6,690 nt of DNA from Pseudomonadota bacterium (GTDB lineage Bacteria; Pseudomonadota; Gammaproteobacteria; Acidiferrobacterales; Sulfurifustaceae), in assembly GCA_020354085.1 (NCBI GenBank), contig CP070641.1, positions 1,667,344 to 1,674,033 on the forward strand. Reading direction: 5' to 3'. Positions 1-5,888 of the stretch are shown piece by piece; the first letter of the stretch is position 1; every line of letters begins with the position of its first letter. Both the position numbers and the translations under genes were made by a program. The notes under the pieces are model-generated. The model had not been told where the DNA came from. It did no database searches and worked only from the letters and a program-made list of their open reading frames with translations.

Positions 1-585
1 CTTGCTGGACGGACCATCGACGGTCTTTTGCGTCGCCGTAGCGGCGTGCACCGTGGTCATGAGACCGCGCTTCACGCCGAAATTGTCATGCAGCACCTTG
101 GCGACCGGCGCCAGACAGTTGGTGGTGCAAGAGGCGGCCGAGACGATCTTCTCGCCCGCGTACTTGGCGTGGTTCACGCCGTAGACGAACATCGGCGTGT
201 CATCCTTCGAGGGCGCGGATTGCACGACCTTCTTGGCGCCAGCGGCAATGTGCTTCTCGCAAGTTTCCTTGGTGAGGAAGAGGCCCGTCGACTCGACGAC
301 CACGTCGGCGCCGACCTCGGACCACTTGAGCTCGGCCGGATCCTTGACCGCGGTCAGGCGGATCTTCTTGCCATTTACCACCAGGTTGCTACCGTCGACC
401 TTGATGTCGCCATTGAAGCGGCCGTGCACGGAGTCGTACTTCAGCATGTAGGCCAGGTAATTCGGCTCGAGCAGGTCGTTGATGCCGACGATCTCGATGT
501 CCTTGAACTCGGCTTCCTTGGACACCGCGCGGAACACCATGCGGCCGATGCGACCGAAGCCGTTGATACCGATCTTGATTGCCAT
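1..585 (-). CDS. gap: Glyceraldehyde-3-phosphate dehydrogenase, N-terminal 195 codons (partial at left edge)
   Basis: Cytoplasmic glycolytic/gluconeogenic enzyme converting glyceraldehyde-3-phosphate, NAD+ and phosphate to 1,3-bisphosphoglycerate. Seen: Rossmann start INGFGRIGR (residues 7-15), acidic D37 in GIND, which favours NAD over NADP, QSAPSKDDTPMFVYGVNH upstream of the active site, catalytic Cys153 in SAASCTTNC, and His180 in TVHAATATQKTVDGPS. The family is about 335 residues, so roughly 140 are missing beyond the window. The start is ATG 585-583, with AGGAG (599-595) 9 nt upstream and an N-terminus that matches the family. The TVHAATATQKTVDGPS segment and the surrounding sequence are those of GapA-type enzymes rather than erythrose-4-phosphate dehydrogenase (Epd), the paralogue that often sits beside tkt in gammaproteobacteria. 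It lies 83 nt after tkt on the same strand and is probably co-transcribed. In an autotroph the pair could also serve the Calvin cycle; no evidence decides this here. Confidence 0.96.
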   Translation of the reverse strand, partial: MAIKIGINGFGRIGRMVFRAVSKEAEFKDIEIVGINDLLEPNYLAYMLKYDSVHGRFNGDIKVDGSNLVVNGKKIRLTAVKDPAELKWSEVGADVVVESTGLFLTKETCEKHIAAGAKKVVQSAPSKDDTPMFVYGVNHAKYAGEKIVSAASCTTNCLAPVAKVLHDNFGVKRGLMTTVHAATATQKTVDGPSSK

Positions 586-625
586 TGCTTGAGTCTCCTG
601 AAAGTTAGAGTCGAAAAACCGGGGA

Positions 626-657
626 CCGCCCAAACGCCGGAACCGGCATCTGGGCGG
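626..657 (-). promoter_or_regulatory. GC-rich two-tier hairpin between tkt and gap
   Basis: Outer stem 626-632 (CCGCCCA) pairs perfectly with 651-657 (TGGGCGG). A symmetric 3/3 internal loop follows (633-635 and 648-650), then an inner stem of GCCG (636-639) with CGGC (644-647) closed by a 4-nt loop. In the tkt-to-gap transcript the stem is followed by 7 nt and then five U residues (complement of 618-614), and the gap ribosome site lies further downstream. It could be a partial terminator or attenuator that lowers gap relative to tkt, or a processing or stabilising structure at the 3' end of the tkt message. The U run is short and set off from the stem, so a full terminator is doubtful. Confidence 0.5.
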
Positions 658-668
658 CTGGAGTATCT

Positions 669-2708
669 TTAGAGAATTTCCTCGACCGCCTTGGCGACGT
701 TCTCGCCCGTGAAGCCGAACTCCTTGAACAGCAGGCCGGCCGGCGCGGATTCGCCGAAGCGATTAATGCCGATGATCTTGCCGTCGAGCCCGACGTACTT
801 GTACCAACCGTCGGTCACGCCGGCCTCGACTGCCACGCGCTTCACGCCCTTGGGCAGCACGGATTCGCGGTAGGCGGCATCCTGGGCATCAAAGACATCG
901 GTCGAAGGCATCGATACCACGCGCACCTTCTTGCCCTTGGCGGCGAGCAATTTCTGCGCCTCCATGGCGAGTGCGACTTCCGAGCCCGTAGCGATGATCA
1001 CGGCCTGCGGCTTGCCACCCTCCGCCTCGGACAACACGTAGCCACCGCGACTGATGGCTGCGATCTGCTCGGGGGTGCGCTTCTGATGCGGCAGGTTTTG
1101 GCGCGAGAAGATGAGGCAGGACGGACCCTGCTTGCGCTCGATCGCGGCCTTCCACGATACGGCCGATTCCACCGCGTCGCAGGCGCGCCACACGCTCATG
1201 TTGGGAATCATGCGCAGCGTCGCGGTCTGCTCGACCGGCTGGTGCGTCGGGCCGTCTTCGCCCAGACCAATGGAGTCATGGGTGTAAACGAAGATCGACG
1301 GCACCTTCATGAGTGCAGCCATGCGCAAGGCGTTGCGCGCGTATTCCGAGAACATCAGGAAGGTCGCGCCGTAGGGAATGAACCCGCCATGCAGCGCGAT
1401 GCCGTTCATGATGGCGCTCATGCCGAACTCGCGCACACCGTAATAAACGTAGTTGCCGTCGGAGACGGTATTGCTCACGCCCTTCGAGCCCTTCCAGATG
1501 GTGAGGTTCGAGCCGGCGAGGTCAGCTGAGCCGCCGAGGAATTCCGGCAGCACCGGGCCGAAGCCGTTCAGTGCATTCTGCGAGGCCTTGCGCGAGGCGA
1601 TAGTCTCGGCCTTGCCGTCTACGCCCTTGATGAATTCGGCCGCTTTCGCTGCCCAGTCCTTCGGCAGCTCGCCCTTCATACGCCGCTCGAACTCGGCGGC
1701 GAGCTCCGGATGCGCCGTCTTGTAGGCGGCAAACTTGTCGTTCCAATGTTTCTCGGCTGCCGCGCCCTTGCTCTTCGCGTCCCAACCGGCGTAGATCTCC
1801 TTCGGGATTACGAATGGCTCATGGTTCCACCCGAGGTTTTCGCGCGTGGCCTTGATTTCGTCGGCCCCGAGCGGTGCGCCGTGGCAATCGTGCGAGCCGC
1901 ACAGGTTCGGGGCGCCGTAGCCAATCACCGTCTTGCAACAAATCATCGACGGCTTGTCGTTGACGCTCTTCGCCTCGCGGATCGCCTTGGCGATGGCGTC
2001 CGGGTTGTGGCCGTCGACCTCGCGCACCACGTGCCAGCCGTAGGCTTCGAAGCGCTTCGGCGTGTCGTCGCTGAACCAGCCCTCGACGTGCCCGTCGATT
2101 GAGATGCCGTTGTCGTCGTAGAAAGCGATCAGCTTGCCGAGACCGAGAGTCCCGGCGAGCGAGCAGGCCTCGTGCGAGATGCCTTCCATGAGACAGCCGT
2201 CGCCGAGGAATACATAGGTGTAGTGATCGACGATGTGATGGCCATCACGGTTGAACTGGCCGGCCAGCACCTTCTCGGCGATCGCCATGCCAACCGCATT
2301 GGTGATGCCCTGGCCGAGCGGACCGGTGGTGGTTTCCACGCCAGGCGCGTAACCGTACTCGGGATGGCCCGGGGTCTTGGAATGCAGCTGGCGAAATTTC
2401 TTGATCTCGTCCATCGACAGGTCGTAACCCGTGAGATGCAGGAGCGAGTAAATCAGCATCGAGCCGTGGCCGTTGGAGAGCACGAAGCGATCGCGATCAA
2501 CCCACTTCGGGTTGGCCGGGCTGTGCTTGAGAAAGTCGTTCCAAAGCACTTCGGCAATGTCGGCCATGCCCATGGGTGCTCCCGGGTGGCCCGAGTTGGC
2601 CTTCTGCACCGCATCCATGCTGAGCGCACGGATGGCGTTGGCCAGCTCGCGGCGGCCCGTCGTCGACTGGCCGGTACCGGCCTTGGCGGAAGTCGCAGTT
2701 GCTGTCAT
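669..2708 (-). CDS. tkt: Transketolase, complete, 679 residues
   Basis: Thiamine-diphosphate enzyme moving two-carbon ketol units between sugar phosphates in the non-oxidative pentose phosphate pathway (and the Calvin cycle where present); cytoplasmic, normally a homodimer. Seen: GHPG (40-43) inside the first transketolase signature, His81 in SNGHGSM, the ThDP/metal motif starting at GDGCLMEG (169-176) and ending at N200 in FYDDNGISIDG, catalytic Glu426 in VREFGM (the residue that activates the thiazolium cofactor), and the second signature GEDGPTHQPVEQ (483-494) with His489. All three domains (two ThDP-binding domains and a C-terminal domain) are present, and the length is normal for the bacterial family (about 660-680). 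The first ~18 residues are a Thr/Ala/Ser/Gly-rich lead before RRELANAIRALSMDAVQ. Start ATG 2708-2706 has GAGGG (2720-2716) 7 nt upstream; stop is TAA. gap follows on the same strand. Confidence 0.98.
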   Translation of the reverse strand: MTATATSAKAGTGQSTTGRRELANAIRALSMDAVQKANSGHPGAPMGMADIAEVLWNDFLKHSPANPKWVDRDRFVLSNGHGSMLIYSLLHLTGYDLSMDEIKKFRQLHSKTPGHPEYGYAPGVETTTGPLGQGITNAVGMAIAEKVLAGQFNRDGHHIVDHYTYVFLGDGCLMEGISHEACSLAGTLGLGKLIAFYDDNGISIDGHVEGWFSDDTPKRFEAYGWHVVREVDGHNPDAIAKAIREAKSVNDKPSMICCKTVIGYGAPNLCGSHDCHGAPLGADEIKATRENLGWNHEPFVIPKEIYAGWDAKSKGAAAEKHWNDKFAAYKTAHPELAAEFERRMKGELPKDWAAKAAEFIKGVDGKAETIASRKASQNALNGFGPVLPEFLGGSADLAGSNLTIWKGSKGVSNTVSDGNYVYYGVREFGMSAIMNGIALHGGFIPYGATFLMFSEYARNALRMAALMKVPSIFVYTHDSIGLGEDGPTHQPVEQTATLRMIPNMSVWRACDAVESAVSWKAAIERKQGPSCLIFSRQNLPHQKRTPEQIAAISRGGYVLSEAEGGKPQAVIIATGSEVALAMEAQKLLAAKGKKVRVVSMPSTDVFDAQDAAYRESVLPKGVKRVAVEAGVTDGWYKYVGLDGKIIGINRFGESAPAGLLFKEFGFTGENVAKAVEEIL

Positions 2709-3047
2709 GGATATACCCTCTATCTAAAGTTGAAATCGGTCGTGGCCACCGCTTGCGCTGGCCCATGAATTCGTCGCCGCCGAATCGTTCCGGCCCAAGA
2801 ATGAGAGTCCCCGGCAGGTGTCGCCGCGCTGCGCCGTAGGGAATCAAACGGGTAATCGGTTGAATCGCTTAACTTGTATCGGGCCGCCATCCCGCCTCCC
2901 GGAACCGGCGACCCGCGCGGGCTCAACATCCCCGCATTCGCGCTGCGAGATTCTCCCTCACGCGCACCGCTCTGGGCAATAGCCACAACGGACAGGTGGG
3001 TCAGCTCTATCAGGGTATAAGCAGGATTTCTTTATAGTGATGCTCGG
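2709..3047 (-). other. 339-nt region without a supported gene; 5' leader/promoter region of tkt
   Basis: It lies between the stop of the phosphatase gene and the tkt start, both on the minus strand. No open frame here resembles a protein family, and no rRNA or tRNA structure is apparent. It should contain the tkt promoter, but no strong -35/-10 pair is visible. The best weak candidate on the minus strand is TTGCCC (complement of 2979-2974) with GAGAAT (complement of 2955-2950) at 18-nt spacing, 4 of 6 matches each. Several short inverted repeats occur: CCCGCGCGGG near 2912-2921, CCGGAACCGG at 2899-2908, and the palindrome at 2744-2763. There is no U-rich terminator behind the phosphatase stop, so read-through from the upstream three-gene unit into tkt cannot be excluded. 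Confidence 0.5.
2744..2763. promoter_or_regulatory. 20-bp imperfect palindrome upstream of tkt (possible operator or leader hairpin)
   Basis: Half-sites GGCCA (2744-2748) and TGGCC (2759-2763) flank a nested CGC (2750-2752) / GCG (2755-2757) pair around a central TT. The only mismatched pair is C2749/C2758. It lies 36-55 nt before the tkt ATG and 23 nt upstream of the GAGGG ribosome site, a position suited to a dimeric repressor or to a leader hairpin. It does not match an operator I recognise. In DNA of this GC content such a palindrome can arise by chance. Confidence 0.3.
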
Positions 3048-3854
3048 CTATACCGCACGCACACCGAGATTTTGGCGCCAAGCGTCGAACAAATTAGGCC
3101 GCACCGCAGCTACCACCGAGCGAGTTTCCAGCGCCAGCAAAAAGACGGGGTCGGCCTCGAGCGTGCAGGACAGCGCGCCGGATTCCATCGCGATCAGATT
3201 GCCGGCCGCGTAGTCCCAGAGCTTCTGGCCGCCGTGCAGATAAACATGGAAGCGACCGTCAGCTAGCCAACACCACTCCAAGCTCGAGGCGCCGAAATTG
3301 CGTTGCGATCCGTAGGGGGGATAGGCCGCAAGCCGCGCGGCGAGCGCCGGATCGAGACGCTTGAAATCCACCACAGCGATGGCGCGTTTGAGCGGATGAT
3401 CGCTGCGATCAGCCAGCGTGAGAGGTCTCTCGTTGAGCCACGCGCCGTCACCGCGGCGCGCCACGAAACACTCGTCGCGCACCGGATCGTAAACGAGACC
3501 CAACACCACCCGCGTGCCAACCACCAGTGCGAGCGATACGGAGAAGAACGGCACGCCCGCCGCATAGTTGCTGGTGCCGTCCAAAGGATCCAGGCACCAC
3601 AGCCCGCCGTCGGCCGCCGCGGTTAGTTGCACCTGCTCTTCACGTGGCATCTCTTCGCCCAACACGGCGTAATGTGGCCAGCGGCGTGTCAGTTCGGCCT
3701 GCAGATGCGCCTGCACGGCATGGTCAGCGTCGGTAACCAGGCTGCCGTCGTCTTTGACAACATGACGCTGCACCGCGCTGAATCGGGGTAGCAAGTGCTC
3801 GCGCGCGGCCGCACGCACGAGCTGCCGCAGCGAGGCGAGATCGGGCAGCGTCAT
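3048..3854 (-). CDS. Inositol monophosphatase family phosphatase (SuhB/CysQ-like), 268 residues
   Basis: Mg2+-dependent, Li+-sensitive-type phosphomonoesterase fold. Seen: DGSLVTDAD (36-44), GEE (66-68, metal ligand), the family signature WCLDPLDGTSNY (86-97) with metal ligands D89 and D92, FGASSLEWCWLADGR (187-201), and the C-terminal WDYAAG (213-218) with D214. Every catalytic motif is intact and the length is normal (about 250-275). Members act on inositol phosphate, 3'-phosphoadenosine 5'-phosphate (CysQ), fructose-1,6-bisphosphate or histidinol phosphate. The motifs do not separate these, so no gene symbol is given. The start ATG directly abuts the upstream stop (TAAATG, 3857-3852) and no clear Shine-Dalgarno is seen, which suggests translation by reinitiation or coupling from the 138-residue gene. 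The stop is TAG (3050-3048). Last gene of a three-gene unit. Confidence 0.93.
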   Translation of the reverse strand: MTLPDLASLRQLVRAAAREHLLPRFSAVQRHVVKDDGSLVTDADHAVQAHLQAELTRRWPHYAVLGEEMPREEQVQLTAAADGGLWCLDPLDGTSNYAAGVPFFSVSLALVVGTRVVLGLVYDPVRDECFVARRGDGAWLNERPLTLADRSDHPLKRAIAVVDFKRLDPALAARLAAYPPYGSQRNFGASSLEWCWLADGRFHVYLHGGQKLWDYAAGNLIAMESGALSCTLEADPVFLLALETRSVVAAVRPNLFDAWRQNLGVRAV

Positions 3855-4271
3855 TTAGGTCTTCGTGCTTTCGAGCTTGATCACGCGTGGCGCCGTCACT
3901 GGCGCGACGGACCGACGCTGTAAGGCGGCGAGCGCTTTTGGGAGTTCACTCTGCAGGCGCTGCATGACCGGCTGCGCGGTCGGCGAATAATAAACGGCCT
4001 CGTACGGCACCGGGTCGGTGAGCGCGCTGCGCGCCTGTGGGCGAAACGCGCACCACGCGATCTCGATCATGCGCCGGCCTTCGCGCTCAACGAAGATACA
4101 TTCCTGCGCATCGATGACCGCCAGATATTGCATGGAACGAATCGGCACAAACACCGCTCCCTGTCGTGCACGGGCCAGCAACAAATGAGCGGAATTGTAG
4201 ACATCCGCCGGCAAGCAGCGCGCCTCGCGGCCTACCTCGACCGGACGATAGAACGTCTCTGTGACGTTCAT
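3855..4271 (-). CDS. Uncharacterised 138-residue protein within the redox/phosphatase unit
   Basis: I do not recognise this family. The protein looks soluble: no signal peptide or membrane segment. Residues 1-95 carry alternating hydrophobic strands, with GAVFVPIRSMQYLAVID (38-54), ECIFVE (57-62) and MIEIAWCAF (68-76) suggesting a small beta-rich domain. Residues 100-121 look helical and the tail (122-138) is Pro/Val/Ala-rich and probably flexible. Cysteines are C19, C58 and C74, not in a CxxC arrangement. It is judged real because it fits exactly between two genes on the same strand: 7 nt after the thioredoxin-fold gene's stop and with its own TAA touching the phosphatase ATG. No good Shine-Dalgarno precedes ATG 4271-4269, consistent with coupled translation. 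Stop is TAA (3857-3855). Function unknown; redox or phosphatase linkage is inferred only from position. Confidence 0.8.
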   Translation of the reverse strand: MNVTETFYRPVEVGREARCLPADVYNSAHLLLARARQGAVFVPIRSMQYLAVIDAQECIFVEREGRRMIEIAWCAFRPQARSALTDPVPYEAVYYSPTAQPVMQRLQSELPKALAALQRRSVAPVTAPRVIKLESTKT

Positions 4272-4278
4272 GGATGTG

Positions 4279-4842
4279 CTATGCCGCCGACTCCTGCTTC
4301 CACTTGATCGAACAGCCCATGCTCGGAATCTGATCCTTCGGGCCCTGCCCGGACTGCGCCACCTGTTTCATGGCCTCGAACAAGTCGCGGCGCGCATTGG
4401 CGACGGCTTCCTTACGCGACTCATCGAGCCGCCCACGATACTGCAGCTTGAGGTCTTTGCTGTAGCCGAAGAAGTCCGGCGTGCAGACCGCACCATAGGC
4501 CTTGGCCACGGCTTGGCTTTCGTCGAATAGATAGGGCATCGGCAACTGCCACTCCTTGGCGATGCGCTTCATGTTCTCAAATGAGTCCTCAGGATAATCC
4601 GTGGGGTCGTTCGAGGAGATCGCCACCGCGCCGATACCGAGCGCCTGAAGCTCCTTGACATCGCGCACAATCCGGTCGCGTACCGCCTGAACATACGGGC
4701 AATGATTGCAGATGAACATGACCAGCAATCCCTTGGAGCCGCGCACGTCGGCTAGACTGTATTTCTTGCCGTCGACGCCGGGCAGCGAGAATTCCGGGGC
4801 GGCCTTTCCAAATTCACATACGGGAGTTTCGGTGCGTGCCAT
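4279..4842 (-). CDS. Peroxiredoxin-like/thioredoxin-fold protein with CNHC motif, 187 residues
   Basis: Cytoplasmic AhpC/TSA-thioredoxin-fold protein of the PRX_like1 type; such proteins are presumed thiol oxidoreductases but their substrates are mostly undefined. Seen: AAPEFSLPGVDGKKYSL (14-30), the usual AhpC/TSA lead-in; FICNHCPYV (43-51) with redox pair C45/C48 at the end of the first core strand; AISSND (75-80); PYLFDESQAVAKAYGAVCTPDFF (103-125) containing C120 next to the cis-Pro region (T121-P122); and PSMGCSIKWK (173-182), a C-terminal hallmark of this group with a further Cys177. There is no signal peptide, unlike exported TlpA/ResA proteins. Start ATG 4842-4840 has GGAGA (4856-4852) 9 nt upstream. 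First gene of the minus-strand unit, divergent from the PhnD-like gene. Stop TAG at 4281-4279. Confidence 0.93.
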   Translation of the reverse strand: MARTETPVCEFGKAAPEFSLPGVDGKKYSLADVRGSKGLLVMFICNHCPYVQAVRDRIVRDVKELQALGIGAVAISSNDPTDYPEDSFENMKRIAKEWQLPMPYLFDESQAVAKAYGAVCTPDFFGYSKDLKLQYRGRLDESRKEAVANARRDLFEAMKQVAQSGQGPKDQIPSMGCSIKWKQESAA

Positions 4843-4974
4843 GGCTGTGTATCTCCAAAAGACGGAACGAGCACGACGCCGAGATCGGCGAAAGACCCGT
4901 TCAACGCAGGGTTACGATCGGTTTACGCAGCTATATTAACATGGCGAACACGGAGCGCTGCGCGGCCGCCCATC
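4843..4974. promoter_or_regulatory. Divergent intergenic promoter region
   Basis: This 132-nt gap separates the minus-strand redox/phosphatase unit from the plus-strand PhnD-like gene, so both must be driven from here. One AT-rich spot stands out at 4931-4939. Read on the minus strand, 4941-4933 gives TG-T-TAATAT, an extended -10 form, which would start a transcript with a leader of about 80 nt. On the plus strand, TATATT (4932-4937) is a -10 candidate about 30 nt before ATG 4975. The two overlap, so the two polymerases would compete. No convincing -35 hexamer is seen for either. Near-direct repeats GTAAACC and GTAACCC (minus strand, 4926-4909) lie beside them. Confidence 0.35.
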
Positions 4975-5811
4975 ATGCTAAAGATCCTTCACGCCCTGCG
5001 AATTCATATGTGCCGCATGACCGCGGTTGCTGCCCTCGTGGCCGTATCGGTCGCTTCGGCGGCGAGTCCGGAGCGATTAGTACTGCTCGTGCACCCGGTG
5101 CTGAGTGAAGAACGCACCAAGCAAACTTACCAGCCGCTCGCGGACTTCCTTACCCGCGCCGCGGGCGTCGAGGTCGCGATTGCCACGCGGCCTAATTTCT
5201 TCGCCTACTGGGACACGGTGCGCAAACCTGACACCTATCATCTCGCGTTCGATGAGGCGCATTTCACCGACTATCGCATTGTCAAGCTCGGCTTTTCAGT
5301 CTTGGTCAAGATGCCGGACAGCGTCAGTTACACGCTGGTGGCGCCAGATAACAAGCCGATCATCGACCCCATGAATTTGGCAGGCAAGACGATCGCAACC
5401 CTCGGACCGCCCAGCATCGGCGCGGCACGCCTTGGCTCCATGTTTCCAAACCCGGCGCGCCAACCGAGCATCGTCATGGTCGATGACGCCGAAGATGGCA
5501 TGCGTCGGGTGCTCACTCGCAAGGTCGCCGCGGCGATCCTGCCAACGCCGATTGTCAGTCGGCAACTGTCACACGCCGGTGGCATCACTGTCGTCGCCAC
5601 CACCGAACCCGTTCCGCACAGCGCCCTGTCGGCCGCCCCGACCGTGACGCCCGTCATGCGTGAACGAATTCGCGCTGCCCTGCTGTCCGCGCACCGCTCA
5701 CCCGACGGCCAGCGCATGCTCGCCGGCATCGGCGTGACGCGCTTTGATCCGGCAACGGAGGAAACCTACGCCAACCAAAGCGCCATCCTGCGGCAATACT
5801 GGGGGTATTAG
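4975..5811 (+). CDS. PhnD-like periplasmic phosphate/phosphonate-type substrate-binding protein, 278 residues
   Basis: Resembles the PhnD/phosphite-phosphonate branch of type-2 periplasmic binding proteins (Pfam PF12974 type). Seen: an N-terminal signal peptide with basic n-region (residues 1-14), hydrophobic core MTAVAALVAVSVASA (15-29) and a likely cleavage after A29 or A30; then RLVLLVHPVLSEERTKQTYQPLADFLTR (34-61), the typical first strand plus 'Y.PLA.FL' helix; PDTYHLAFDEAHFTDYRI (85-102), the 'D..HF..YR' motif of the family; and DPMNLAGKTIATLGPPSIGA (131-150). The ligand cannot be assigned from sequence. The start is uncertain: ATG 4975 gives an 11-residue longer n-region, while ATG 5008 (M12) or ATG 5017 (M15) would also leave a signal peptide, and none has a good Shine-Dalgarno. 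No ABC permease or ATPase gene is adjacent in the window, so it may be an orphan binding protein, perhaps feeding a distant transporter or a sensor. Stop is TAG. Confidence 0.88.
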   Translation: MLKILHALRIHMCRMTAVAALVAVSVASAASPERLVLLVHPVLSEERTKQTYQPLADFLTRAAGVEVAIATRPNFFAYWDTVRKPDTYHLAFDEAHFTDYRIVKLGFSVLVKMPDSVSYTLVAPDNKPIIDPMNLAGKTIATLGPPSIGAARLGSMFPNPARQPSIVMVDDAEDGMRRVLTRKVAAAILPTPIVSRQLSHAGGITVVATTEPVPHSALSAAPTVTPVMRERIRAALLSAHRSPDGQRMLAGIGVTRFDPATEETYANQSAILRQYWGY

Positions 5812-5816
5812 AACCA

Positions 5817-5844
5817 GTTTCGAATTTTGCGTTGCGGGTTTCAG
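5817..5844. repeat. Degenerate inverted heptamer array (left arm)
   Basis: Four consecutive 7-mers GTTTCGA, ATTTTGC, GTTGCGG and GTTTCAG. Their consensus GTTTCRR is the reverse complement of the TTGAAAC unit in the array at 5861-5888. They are in exact 7-nt register with it, so the two arrays face each other as the arms of the long hairpin. The copies have diverged while the right arm is perfect. Confidence 0.55.
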
Positions 5845-5860
5845 GGGAACACCTCACGAA

Positions 5861-5888
5861 CTTGAAACTTGAAACTTGAAACTTGAAA
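5861..5888. repeat. Perfect tandem heptamer, 4 x CTTGAAA
   Basis: Four identical head-to-tail 7-bp units (5861-5867, 5868-5874, 5875-5881, 5882-5888), with the periodicity extending partially to about 5858-5890. The unit is AT-rich against GC-rich flanks. Copy number could change by slipped-strand replication. It ends 8 nt before the bioA start codon, where a Shine-Dalgarno would normally sit; none is present. Confidence 0.95.

Noticed and set aside
1..585. Erythrose-4-phosphate dehydrogenase (Epd) instead of GAPDH
   Set aside because: Epd often neighbours tkt, but the TVHAATATQKTVDGPS and SAPSKDDTPMFVYGVNH segments are of GapA type.
28..672. 214-codon plus-strand open frame opposite gap
   Set aside because: Antisense shadow of the gap coding frame in GC-rich DNA; the translation is rich in Val/Asp/His/Arg without family motifs, while the minus strand encodes an unmistakable GAPDH.
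2172..2768. 198-codon plus-strand open frame opposite the start of tkt
   Set aside because: Lies antisense to intact transketolase and has no recognisable domain; a GC-driven shadow frame.
2720..2986. 88-codon minus-strand open frame in the region upstream of tkt
   Set aside because: Low-complexity Gly/Ser/Arg/Pro composition, no ribosome site I can support and no family resemblance; it overlaps the tkt ribosome site region. Left as non-coding.
2709..3047. 6S RNA or a SAM/SAH-type riboswitch before tkt
   Set aside because: I looked for the 6S long bulged hairpin and for known riboswitch cores and could not match the sequence to either by eye.
5861..5888. On/off phase variation of bioA by frameshift
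   Set aside because: The array lies outside the coding frame (start at 5897) with a TGA in frame at 5870, so copy-number change cannot shift the BioA frame. Only expression-level effects remain plausible.
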